Made by a program: the position numbers and the translations under genes
Source of the DNA: Monosporascus cannonballus
Lineage: Eukaryota > Ascomycota > Sordariomycetes > Xylariales
Length of the DNA: 64,000 bases
Assembly (NCBI GenBank): GCA_004154925.1
Contig: QJNS01000208.1
Location: 1 to 64,000 of the forward strand
Direction of reading: 5' to 3'
Shown: in pieces, positions 40,395-50,542 of the stretch
How positions within the stretch are numbered: position 1 is the stretch's first letter
How the letters are laid out: every line of letters begins with the position of its first letter
Notes under the pieces: generated by a model
Told to the model about the DNA's origin: nothing
Seen by the model: the letters and a program-made list of their open reading frames with translations, nothing else
Databases searched by the model: none

Positions 40395-41062
40395 ATATTA
40401 GATTACGATTTACGATTACGAAAACCTTAAAAAATTCGAAATATTACGCGTTAAAGGATACAAATAAATATTTTGGAAATTTTTTTACAATAAGATTAAG
40501 AGGCCTTATTTTATATAACCTAAGGAATATAGAGAGATTATTATACAAAAATATATCGAATATATTTTTTCTTTATTATATTGATTAAAATACGTATATT
40601 TTACGATAGTTTTTTAATAAGATAACGTACCGGCTTCTAACGTACGTATTACGAAAAAAAATGTTTTTTTTATTACGAGATCGAAGTAATAAAATAACCG
40701 CCTAATAGCTCGGATTTTAACGTTATTAGGAATAAATGAGCTTAGATAAAACATTAATTTTATACCTATTATAATACGGAAAAAATAACCTTTTACGAAC
40801 TGTAAAAAGCTTTATATCAAGCCTGGAAGGCCGTCCTTTTTTCGTTACTTAAAAATCTTACGAGAAGTATGCCAGATAGGCTGAAGAAGATGTTGAAGAA
40901 CGATAGTGGCCACAGTAATTATTAAGGACAGGCGATTACTTAGGCTAAGTAACTGTCGCGTTGATTTGTATAAGAAATATATGTATTCTCTATTTCGGGC
41001 TAGTAATTCGGTGTAGCGAATTATCAGAAAAAACCGGGGCATGTATCCCACTAACTGCAATA

Positions 41063-41159
41063 ATCTCTAAACACTGTAAGTACTGGATGATAGTGACATA
41101 CCACAGTGGCTGAGCTTATCGCAGGAATAGGAAACTCAAAAGTGTAGAATACATAAAGT
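41063..41159. other. host DNA between the two DNA transposons
   Basis: About 97 bp of normal composition between the right TA of M1 and the left TA of M2. Removing all insertions makes it contiguous with 18440 on the left and 50176 on the right, so it is the original intergenic target. Confidence 0.75.
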
Positions 41160-41401
41160 TACTGCGCATTGAAAATTGTGCACGCCCCATAACGGCCCTA
41201 TCCAACTATATAGAGATGCAACTTTGATAATTCGTAACAATTCGAAAATTAAAACTATTTACAATTGGCAAAGTGATTTCGAAAGCTTTAAATCTGGTAT
41301 TTAGTATTTGGTATACCATCCTTTTTCTTTGCGTAACGCTCTGATCCTTTTCGGTATTTCATCGATTAGATAGTTTATTAAAGTTTGGAAGATTGTCTAT
41401 T

Positions 41402-41754
41402 TGTGACGGCTAGGGGGTTTAACCAACTATTAAACCTTAGTCGTACGGGTTTATATTGACAGGAGTATCGTGGGATTCTGAACAATGGATATAATAACGT
41501 GTTACGTTTCGTAATATTAAGAGTGTCTTAGATAACGAATTGTTATTGTAAACTAAAGTTATTTAGATTATAGAATTAATAAGCGTATATATCTTGACCC
41601 GGCTTACTAGCTTATTACCAGTAAGTTGGTGATCCGTTTTACTGGCTTACTACTAGTAAGTTGATAATTCGTTACGTAATTTACCTTACCGTGCATTTTG
41701 TAATTAGATCGTAGCAAACCGTTTTTGAAAACCGTAACTTGTTAGGTTATAATA
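41402..41754 (-). repeat. E4 3' LTR (left, 353 bp)
   Basis: Plus-strand ends TGTGACGGCTAG and GGTTATAATA. Two copies of the ACTAGTAAGTTGGTGATCCG-type unit. The outer (U5) side is nearly clean of RIP compared with the right LTR. Confidence 0.86.
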
Positions 41755-44700
41755 CGATCTTTTCTTTTTACAAATTTTGCCCTTAAAATTTTATTCTTTC
41801 TGATAAACTTGTTACTTTCGTTTAATATATTTTTCGGTACATCTAAGCGTCGTTTTTGCAAATTCGAATAACAATTTGTCTTAGCTAATTTAATTAAACT
41901 TGAAAGTTTTAACGTAATACCTTATTTTTTTGTTTCGTCCGGCAGCTTAATTACTAGATAATAAACGGGATTTCTTATTATAAGAAATATATTCGTCGAA
42001 GTCGTTCGTATAACGAGACAGAAATCCTTATTTTTATAATTAATCGTTATATCGCAAAATCGAAAAGATTAAAAAAGGAAAAGTTAAAGGTCGAAAAATT
42101 CTTATCCGAAGCTTTTACGCGTTTTTTTATATACGTCGTTAACGTTAATATTATTAGTCTTAGAGTGCGAAATTTATTAATCGTACTTTTTAATCCTTAA
42201 ACGATTTTAACAACTTTGCTTATTTGAAGTCAAAATTTATAATCGAGGTATAAATTTCGGATAGGGTAAATATTATTAATTAGAACGCAGTAAACTAAAG
42301 GTTTTCTTCTGTGAATCTTATAAATTAGAATACTATTATTTCGGGTGATTTTGCCGTTACAAGTAAAAGTTTTTCAACAGGCGTTAAGCGCTAATAAGAT
42401 TTTTAACGAGTTTCTAAATGTTTTCGGAATCCGGATGCTTTGTTTACTTAAGTAGATACTAGGTAAATCCGTTTTATTTTTTATGTCGAAAATTTTCTCT
42501 ACTTTATATAATTATTCGTCTTTTATTTTTATATTGTTTTATATCGTACGTATTTTAATTATATCTGCTGTTAATTTGAATAAAGAAATGTAAAAATTTG
42601 GATAAAGTTTAACCCTAAATGGAAATTCCGATTGGTGATTGTTTTCTGAGATTTTTTTTAGCGATTTTTATATAAACCGATATACTTAAAGTCGAATTTT
42701 TTGTTAAATTGTTTTGTTTGGATATTTTTTATAACTAAAAAAACCATTTCTCCCTTTGTAAAAATTGGTCTTTTTAAGTTTTCTAATTATAATACTTATT
42801 TATCTGATTTCGTACGAATTTTAGTTTTGTTTTTATCTCTTAATATAATTATTATAACTATTTCGATATAAGGATTATTTTAATATTAATTGAATTATTA
42901 TTACGTATTTTTTTATAAACTTTTAGAATATAATTAAAGTGTGCGTTCGTAAGTATTATTTTAATATTTTCGTAATAATTGGTATTATTAGCCAGTTATA
43001 CGACTAGTAATTTCTTAACTTAGGTATTATATTTATAATTAATATAATATCGTAAATCAATTCTTAAGGTTTAGTTTATTTGTTTTATATATTTATTTAT
43101 TTAAGGTTTAAAAACGTTAAATAACTTATAGTTTAAGCCGATTTATATTATAAGACGTTGCCAAAACTTAAATGCAAATATTAATTCTTTATCTGAAATA
43201 ATTTTTAATAGTAATCTAAATATATTGAAAATGTGTTTGAAAAAATATATGCTATTTATTTGGCGTTTATGTCCTTATAATATAGTAAAAAATAAAAGAA
43301 ATTTGTAAATCGATCAACGACTACGAAAATATTATCGTAATGTATTTTTATAATTAATCTTTTTAATATAAGAAGTTTAATAATAAAGTTAAATATAATT
43401 AAATATTATAATTGCTTTATAATTAATAATGGCTATAATTTTTCGTAAGGCTTATATCGTCGAACCTTTATTCTAATATAAATATCGTATTGCTGTATAA
43501 TTTTTTGTATGGTTAATTTTATTTTAGGAAAGGAATATATATATTAAAGCCGTTTTAAAGTTTTATAAATCTTTAGATGTCTATATAACTGACATATATA
43601 TATATTTCGTATTAGATATTTTTGATATATTTTTACAACTTGTATTTTGTTTGTTTTTTGGTTTTTTAGAAAATCGTTGTTGTATTGTTAGATCTTTTGA
43701 TATATATCAAAAGAGATTGTTCGAAATGTCGCAATCTGTCGTAAGCGTAAATATTCTCTTATAATAATGTCGAAAATTATATAACTAACTTTAATTAATT
43801 TCTTTTCGAGGTTTGGTCGTTTATTTAGAGTATCGGCTCTGCTGTTTTCTAAGCCTGTTTTATAAGTAATAACGAAATTAAAATTTGTTAATTTTTCTGC
43901 GTATTTTAATTGTTGTTTTATAAGCTCTTTAATTATAGTAAAACGGGTAAAATTTTAATAATTCGTATAAATTTTAATCTAGTACAAATTTCTTTTTACG
44001 AAATATATAAACTTTCGAAAAATTATAATAATAACTATAAATTCTTTTATTTAAAGTACCGTAATTAAATTTTGTTTTTTTACCTTATATAAAAGAAATT
44101 TAATAAAATATAATTTGTCTTAATTATTTTGCTATCCGATTATTACGCTTAATACGTAATTCGAAATATTTGTTTTTAATTTAACGAGACGTATTAAATT
44201 TTACATAATTAATATTAGTTTGCTAATAATTATATCCTTAATATCTTAAAACGTTTTTTTTATTTCAGATATTTATTTGAACTTTTTTTTACGTAAAGTT
44301 CGTTAAAAGTATAATTATTTTGCTAAAGTTTCGAATAAACTTCTTGTCATAATTAGCGAATCCAAAAAATGTTTATATTTTTTTAACTGTATTTGGCGTT
44401 TGTTATTTTATAACTACAGCGATTTTCATAACGTCTATTTTAATATATCTTAGAGAAATAATATATTTCAAATATTTTATTTTTTATATATAAAATTATT
44501 TTTTTTCTGCGTTAATAAGTAATTTTGCGTCTTATAAAGCTTAAAGAATTGTATAAACGTATTTTGTATATGTTTTTTTTCGTTTTTAAAAAGATGAAAA
44601 TGTTATCGAAATAACAAATAACGAAAATATAGAGATATTTTTGTAATACGTAATTAATTATTCGTTAAAAAGTTACTAATACGTTCGTAAGTTCTATTAA

Positions 44701-47700
44701 TATAACCAAGTGCTTAAATAATCCATATTTCGTTTTAAAAGTTGTTTTTATTCGTATTCTTTTTTAATCCTGATAAGATTATATTTATTTTTAAAATCGA
44801 ATACTATAAATTATTTAATTCCGTAAAATTGGGCCTTTATTCTAGTAATTAAAGGTAATAATATTTAATTTTTAATAGTAATATCGTTTAATTATCGATA
44901 GTTAATTACAAATCGCAATTCTTTAATTTTTTTGATACGAAAAATATTAAGTAATTTGCTAGTAATTTCGAAAGTCGCATTTATCCTTTTTGTAGTCGAT
45001 TTTTCAAATATTCTTTAAGAGCGCGTAATTCGTTTTCGTTAAGATTGTAAATAAGGTAAAACTTTGTCGAAAATCTTTTTTAAAAGATTATCTTATAATC
45101 TTATTCGTTATATTTTAGTAATTTTATATTAAATTTCTTTTTGAAAAATTACTTATATCGATGGTATTATAATAGTATATTGGTTAAATTTTCTAACTTT
45201 TAAAGCTATTATTCTAGATTGTCGTTTAATTATTTTAATTTCGTTTTAATAATAACACTAATACGTCGTATTGTTCTTTAATACCTATTTTTTTGGTTTT
45301 GTTCTTTTGAGTAAGAAGGCTTTTATCGTATTTTTATACCTATATTCGTCGTTATTTTCGACCGAATATTAAAATCTTAATTTTTTCTTTTTTTATCGAT
45401 TAAGAAAATATAAAATAAATCTTATTTGGCCAATCTTTTTATTAATTAAGATTTCGTATTAGTGTATTTATGGGAATCCTAAAATCAAATCGTAATTCCT
45501 AAATGGAATAATATCGAAATTAACTGGTTAATATTATCCTTAGATAAAAATCTCGAAATAATTAATTTGGCGTATGATTTTCCCGTTATCGTAAGCGAAT
45601 TCTTAACTTTCGGCATTCGTAACTATATAGGGTTTTAATTTATATCTCTATAGTAATCTAAGCCTATTAATAACGTTTAGTACAATATAATTTCCGCCTA
45701 AAGCTTTGTAATCCATTATTACGATATACCAGTACGTTCCAATTCGTATGTCCAAAGTAATAAGATTATTAACAGCTTTTATCGTCGCGCTTAAAGTCTT
45801 TTTTAAAAGTTTTTTCTAATTCTTTTGATTTTTGTTATTCTACGGCTTTTTTATAAATAATCTTTTTTTTAACTTTTTTCGAATTTATCGAACTTTATCT
45901 GTATTTCTATATATAACGTATTAAATTGCTGTATTTATTATTATTGCCGTCGTACTGTTTTTTTAAACTATATTAATTATTTTTAATTTTGCTAAAACCT
46001 TTTTTTATTACGTAAATTTCTTTGATAGTTTCGATTATATTTTATTATACGTTATATTAATTATTGTTCCAGAATTAATTTTTAAATTAACGTATTTCTT
46101 TTTTAATCACATTTTTTTTCTTTATAATCTATAATATATAATAATTGAAAATGAAAATTTATGATAACTTTTTGGTAATACATTTTCATTATATATTAAA
46201 TTAACTTTTTTCCGTTTTATAACTATATTACTTAAAATAACAAAAAGTGTTTACTTACAAATATTAGTTTTTTTCGGGCCGGATTTTTACTTTAGCTAAT
46301 TAAGAAATATTTTTTACGGTTATAAATCGAAAATACCGATATGATCATTTATTATTTTTCTTATTTTTGGTTCGGTTTAGGAAATCGAAGCCCTTATAAT
46401 ATATTGAATTGGGATAGGGAGAATTGGTCTTGATCAGTGCGGATAACCATTGTATGTCACGGTACGGAATAGGATTGTCGAAAATGAAGAACTTAATCCG
46501 ATTATATTGATGGTGTTGAACCTCAATGACTAAATAATGACAGAAGATGTGCTGAGTGGTGATGGTCGCTGATAATACCTCGGGGTTAAACCTATGGCGA
46601 AAAAGAACTTCTTAATATACATGCGAAACTCGGGCTTTCTAATCAGCCGAGCTTGATCATGGGTGTAACATCCCGCTCCACTTCAATATACGGGTAATCT
46701 TTTCGTAAATATATTATTTTTATTTTTCGTAATCGGGATATTTTCGTCGGCGGCAATATATAACGTATATTTTATTATATCGATCAGAAATTCCGAAATA
46801 AATTTTCTTGTCCAATTCTAGTATTTGCGTAATTATCCTTATAATGTATTTTATTATGTTTATAATATATATTAAGTTAGTTTCGGAGCTTTGCGTATTG
46901 TTTATTAGATTTTTCGCTATAAAGAGCCTAATACGTATTTAGGTCAAATTATATTAATAAGTTTATTTTCGTTTTTTTGATTTTTTCTAAATTACTTTTC
47001 TGGTGCGAGTTTCTAGTTATTCTAACGGGACTTTTTGGGTACTTTATATTACGCCGTTTTATATCTTATCCTATTATAATTGAAATATTTAATTTGGTTC
47101 TAATTCATCCTGTAAATGGCCTTTAACTTTATAGTTTCTGATTCCGTACCGTAAGAAATGTTACCGCGTTAAGAAACGCTAATATTAATCGTATGTTGGG
47201 GTTTGTTATTATTTTTCTCTTTGGTACTTTTAATACGCCAGGCGTATTATTAATCGTTGATCTTGATTATTATTATAAAATAATTCGATAAATAATTAGG
47301 CCAATTAAGTTTAAAAAACTCTTCCTAAATTTCTTTTTTTAAGTTGTCGAAAAATTTAGTTATTAATACTTTTTGTCCTTAATTTAATTTAAATATTAAT
47401 TAAACAAATGTATTATCGTAATTAAATACCAATTTTCTTGCTTGTAATTATGAGATTTATATTTCGATTTTTATTTATTTATTTATTATTTCGAAAAGTT
47501 TCGTTAATTTTTGCTGAAATTATTCGTAATCGTTAAATATTTGCATTATTTTCAGATTTCGTTTTTAATTACTAAAATAACGTATTTTCTTATAACAAAT
47601 TTAAATTAAATAACCGTATTTTCGATAAATCGTCCGATTACGAATTTAATTCGTATAATAGACGTAATTAGTTAAAAAAATATCTAAAATATATTCGATA

Positions 47701-48119
47701 TTAAGTTAAAAATAATTATAATTTAATTAAGGTTTTATTAAAATATTTTAACTTAGGAAATTTAAAGATTATTTCCGGTTTTTTTTAGTAAACTTTAATT
47801 ATATAACTTAATTTATTCGAAAGGGCTTTCCGATTTTGCGAACTTTTTTCTTTTTTTAAGTGTTTTATAAGCAGTTTAAAAAGACGTTATAAGATTATTA
47901 TTATTTTTCTTAAGCTAAACAATACGTTCGTTCATAATATCTAGACGTCGAAAAACCTTTCGCGAAAAAGGCGAAGTTATTTTTTTTCCTCGGATTTTAT
48001 TCTAATATCCGGGTTATTAAGGACCTGGTAAATAAGTTATTCGGGCTGCTTACTGGTAAATATAATGTCGACGATATTGCTCAAAGTTTGATGGTATTAT
48101 TAAATAAAAGCTTATAACG
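41755..48119 (-). pseudogene. E4 gag-pol (RIP-destroyed)
   Basis: Minus strand, colinear with E1 and E2. Chromodomain VEKIFDIKNK with downstream HPDSEN-like remnants at about 42.4-42.5 kb; integrase VVVDRFTNFFYF near 43.3 kb; RT YFDN at 44602-44613. Gag lies towards 47.2-48.0 kb. Interrupted in the gag-pol spacer by the 281-bp insert. No long open frame. Confidence 0.77.
46405..46685. mobile_element. 281-bp TG..CA insert (possible solo LTR) inside E4, not RIPed
   Basis: GC-normal sequence bounded by TGAATTGGG on the left and CACTTCA on the right, with ATAT directly repeated at both edges (46401-46404, 46686-46689). The aligned region of E1 (around 20700) runs straight across the site, so this is an insertion. 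No coding capacity. TG..CA ends suggest a solo LTR or small LTR derivative, but the family is unknown and the duplication length is ambiguous in TA-rich sequence. Confidence 0.65.
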
Positions 48120-48505
48120 TATAACGACTGAAAAGTTTAATTAATTATTAAACCTTAATTGTATAGATTTATATTAATAAAAATATCATACGATATTAAA
48201 AAATAATATAATAATGTATTACGTTTTATAATATTAAAAATACTTTAAATAACAAATTATAATTATATGCTGAAATTATTTAAATTATAAAATTAATAAG
48301 CGTATATATCTTGACCCAGTTTACTGGCTTATTATTAGTGAATTAATGATCCGGTTTATTGGTTTACCACTAGTAAGTTAGTGATCCGTTTCATTGGCTT
48401 ACCACTAGTAAGTTGGTGATTCGTTATATAATTATCCTACCGTGCATTTTGCGATTAGATCGTGGCAGACCGTCTCTGAAGACCGTAGCTTATTAGGTTA
48501 TGATA
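48120..48505 (-). repeat. E4 5' LTR (right, 386 bp)
   Basis: Plus-strand ends TATAACGACTG and GGTTATGATA. Three U3 units (ACTAGTAAG..TGATCCG) against two in the left LTR, matching the 33-bp length difference. The outer U3 edge (48350-48505) is lightly mutated and the inner side heavily. Confidence 0.86.
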
Positions 48506-49173
48506 TTATTGAGTTTCCTTGATTTATTCCGCCAATATAACCCCATTTTTTGCGTTGTTTTTAAGTTTGTAAACGTTAAAATGCTTTTTATAGAAGATTA
48601 CTTTTATATATTTTTATACGTATTCGATAGAGTTTATATCCGAGCTGTAAACAGGCTATTCGATTAGCTGTATTTCGTATATTTCGAATTACGTTATTAT
48701 TTTTCTCGATTTGCATATTTTCGCGTTATTTTATTAATAGAATTTCTTAGGCTGATATACTGGAAAGAGAGTTTTTTAACGCTTGAATATAATTTTTAAA
48801 GGTATAACTTTTACGTACAAAATCGGCATTTCGTTCTATAATTATTAATTCGAATTTCTCGCCCTTATAAATAAAGCTATATATTATTAACGTAACGTTC
48901 GGACGCTTATAATCGATTATATTAACTATTTGGCGGTCGTAGTTTTTCCCGGAATAACACCATACCTATTTCGAAGGATTTAAGATGTTAAAAGTAACGC
49001 TATATTTATCGAAATAGTAGCTCTATATTACGAATATTAACGCGCGATTAATATATATATACTTTATTTATATATACTTTTGTTAATTTTTAATAACAAT
49101 AAAAAGAACCTTTTTCGATTATTAATTTTAACGATAAATAAATCCGATAAATAAATTTTTAATGATAAAGATT

Positions 49174-49681
49174 TGTAAGATAACGAGGGTGCAACGCTAG
49201 CCACAATACCAAAAGGTCAGCAATTCCAAACCTCAATTGGGATTTGGACACCCTAATCCACCTTATAAGGACTAGCTATGTATATCATCACAACTACTCC
49301 CCCTTTTTTAACGAAGTCGTCCCGACTTCAGGGCTAAATAAGGTATCGAACCCCCAAGGTTTTACTGTGCCCTGTGAGTACATAACGCGGCCGGACCTTT
49401 CGCGCCGACCACCCGCCGAATGCCAGCGGTTGAAATTTTTTCGGTTTGCCTCCTAGCTCTTTTTAGCCTACAGCCGCCCCTGTGGGGATCGAACCCTACC
49501 TCCGGTATGTCGCCGAAGTGGCGCCGAACTGGCTAATGCACCCAATTGGGGTTTGAAATAATTGTGAGATAACGAGGATGCAACGCTAGCTATAATACCA
49601 AAAGGTCAGCAATTTCAAACTCCAATTGGGGTTTAAACACCCTAATTCACCTTATAAGGACTAGCTGTGCATATTATCACA
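49174..49681. mobile_element. TRIM-like element, 508 bp, with 119-bp direct terminal repeats
   Basis: Two direct repeats of 119 bp each, 49174-49292 and 49563-49681, beginning TGT(A/G)AGATAACGAGG and ending ATCACA (TG..CA). Flanks AGATT (49169-49173) and AGGTT (49682-49686) look like a 5-bp duplication with one RIP-type change. The 270-bp interior is GC-rich and non-coding, with tRNA-like sequence. The layout matches terminal-repeat retrotransposons in miniature, which depend on an autonomous partner. It lies in the M2 transposase. Confidence 0.78.
49480..49545 (-). ncRNA. tRNA-like segment (degenerate Pol III promoter) inside the TRIM
   Basis: On the minus strand TAGCCAGTTCGG (49523-49534) resembles box A with one base missing, and GGGTTCGATCC (49486-49496) is a box B / T-arm match. 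Between them CTTCGG / CCGGAG can pair around a 7-nt loop (CGACATA). Position 33 of that loop is G instead of T, so a working tRNA is unlikely; a tRNA-derived or tRNA-mimic sequence is more probable. A second box-B-like string lies at 49342-49355. Confidence 0.45.
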
Positions 49682-50175
49682 AGGTTTTATTTTTTTTTGA
49701 AAAAGCGGACTAATATTTTACGGTATATCGAAATACTAGTTCTTTTCTTAATCTCGTTTAAAAGGGTTTTAACGCATATTTTAAGAAGTTTTTTTTTGAT
49801 AATTTTAACAATTAATCGACCCCTTAATATATTAATTTTCGGATTGGCCCCAGGATAAGCGCGGTTATTGAAGTTTCCGGTTTCGCGATATCTTTTAATT
49901 ATATTGATAACGGTATTACGGTGGTATTTAAATCGATTAATAAGGTCCTTTATAACTGTACTTTTCAAATATGCGGCCATAATTGCCATACGAACTTCCG
50001 GAGATAGGTTTTTTTTTTCTTTTTGCCGATTAAGGTCTTACTTAATTTTTTTCTAGGAGACGCCATGTTGTTAAGTTATTGAAGGTTAAAAAATAAGGGT
50101 AGTTAAAGAGAACACGGCTTAAAACCGCGTTGGCGTCGCGCGAAGTGGGGTGTGCACAGTTTTCAACGCGCAGTA

Positions 50176-50542
50176 ATTTTACCTGAACGACCAAATTGGG
50201 AAACGAAAGGACGGCCCGCATTGCTGCATAGATGAGTTATTACGACAGCTGGCCTTCCAACGATCTGCGTGGAGCTGAAAGGTCTAGACGCCGGCTGTGC
50301 GCTTCCTTATTGGTGTCTTTCAACTTATGCCGTCTTGGCGGATGTCGACAACCTACTAGGTAGGTATGATGATCACAAATCGCTCGGCCGGCTACTGCAT
50401 CGGCTTTATGACCGTACGACCGCATAGGGTATTGGCGGTGAAATACAAGTAGTAGACAATCCCCACGTTTTAACGGCTTCTCATCCCAACCCATATGTCC
50501 CGCGATACTTGAATTCCAAACACAGTAGACGATTACGCGCAT
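50176..50542. other. host flank right of the island
   Basis: Normal composition resumes. Holds the promoter region of the dienelactone hydrolase gene. No separate gene seen. Confidence 0.5.

Larger units (their letters stand above)
18780..40925 (+). pseudogene. M1 transposase (DDE, Tc1/mariner), in three pieces and RIP-damaged
   Basis: Piece 1 (about 18780-18898) reads ITEKHESYYLRLICD, a stop, then KIVVRTFHIMAKW and runs across the E1 insertion into piece 2 (25832-26265), TYEEIAK..RQIEFAI, a helix-turn-helix. The first catalytic block reads FTNET then a stop at 26225-26242: the Asp is now Asn and the Trp codon is TAG, both TpG-to-TpA changes. Piece 3 (about 40400-40925) has DNVPASN at 40621 (second catalytic Asp) and ends SLLKNLTRSMPDRLKKML..GHSNY, stop at 40923-40925, a typical C-terminus. 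E1 lies between pieces 1 and 2, E2 between 2 and 3. Inactive: several stops, at least one frame change, one catalytic Asp lost. Confidence 0.8.
18443..41060 (+). mobile_element. M1: Tc1/mariner-type DNA transposon split by E1 and E2
   Basis: 25-bp inverted repeats: left 18443-18467 begins TTGCAGTTATCGGCATACAT; right 41036-41060 reads the same way reverse-complemented with about four mismatches. TA duplications lie at 18441-18442 and 41061-41062. Removing E1 and E2 with one TSD copy each leaves about 1.56 kb, a normal size for this superfamily. The transposase is on the plus strand in three pieces. This is the outermost, hence oldest, insertion in its half of the island. Confidence 0.85.
41402..48505 (-). 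mobile_element. E4: Ty3/gypsy chromovirus-type element inserted in M2
   Basis: 7104 bp, minus orientation, TSD CTATT (41397-41401) / TTATT (48506-48510), one C/T difference that RIP explains. LTRs are 41402-41754 and 48120-48505, with the purine tract just inside the left LTR. Landmarks on the minus strand: chromodomain about 42510-42410, integrase VVVDRF near 43320, RT YFDN at 44602-44613 (second Asp now Asn). Same U3 type as E2. A 281-bp un-RIPed insert sits at 46405-46685. Confidence 0.86.
41300..50066 (-). pseudogene. M2 transposase (Tc1-type), three pieces, frameshifted and RIPed
   Basis: Minus strand, ATG at 50066 (MASPRKKLSK). A frame change in an A-rich run near 50010 precedes the HTH region, still open for 100 codons (49989-49690: AIMAAYLKSTVIKDLINRF, NTVINIIKRYRETGNFNNR). 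The TRIM interrupts at 49681/49174. The second piece (49168-48511) contains the tryptophan-depleted core, a QDN-type block near 48720 and the NSIEYV block (from NPIEHV) near 48630. E4 interrupts at 48505/41402, and the C-terminus LINYLIDEIPKRIRALRKEK then GWYTKY ends at about 41300. Inactive. Confidence 0.78.
41162..50173 (-). mobile_element. M2: Tc1-type DNA transposon split by E4 and a TRIM-like element
   Basis: 28-bp inverted repeats at 41162-41189 (begins CTGCGCATTGAAAATTGTGC) and 50146-50173, with TA duplications at 41160-41161 and 50174-50175. Without E4 and the TRIM it is about 1.4 kb. The transposase is on the minus strand. The end of M2 near 50100-50173 is GC-normal, whereas its interior (48510-49170) is RIPed. 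It differs in sequence from M1. Confidence 0.86.
18441..50175. mobile_element. 32-kb RIP-mutated nest of transposons
   Basis: Composition drops sharply to very AT-rich at about 18490 and recovers near 50070. Within it CpG is kept while CpA and TpG are scarce, and coding motifs show CAY to TAY, CAA to TAA, TGY to TAY and GAY to AAY, the RIP spectrum. The block resolves into two Tc1/mariner transposons carrying four Ty3/gypsy elements, one TG..CA insert and one TRIM-like element, each with target duplications (separate entries). No host gene is present. Confidence 0.9.

Noticed and set aside
40845..41060. Minus-strand 71-codon frame
   Set aside because: Shadow of the well-preserved M1 transposase C-terminus on the plus strand, running into the inverted repeat.
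49244..49456. 70-codon frame inside the TRIM-like element
   Set aside because: It crosses the repeat/interior boundary and the tRNA-like sequence; no homologous reading in the second repeat.
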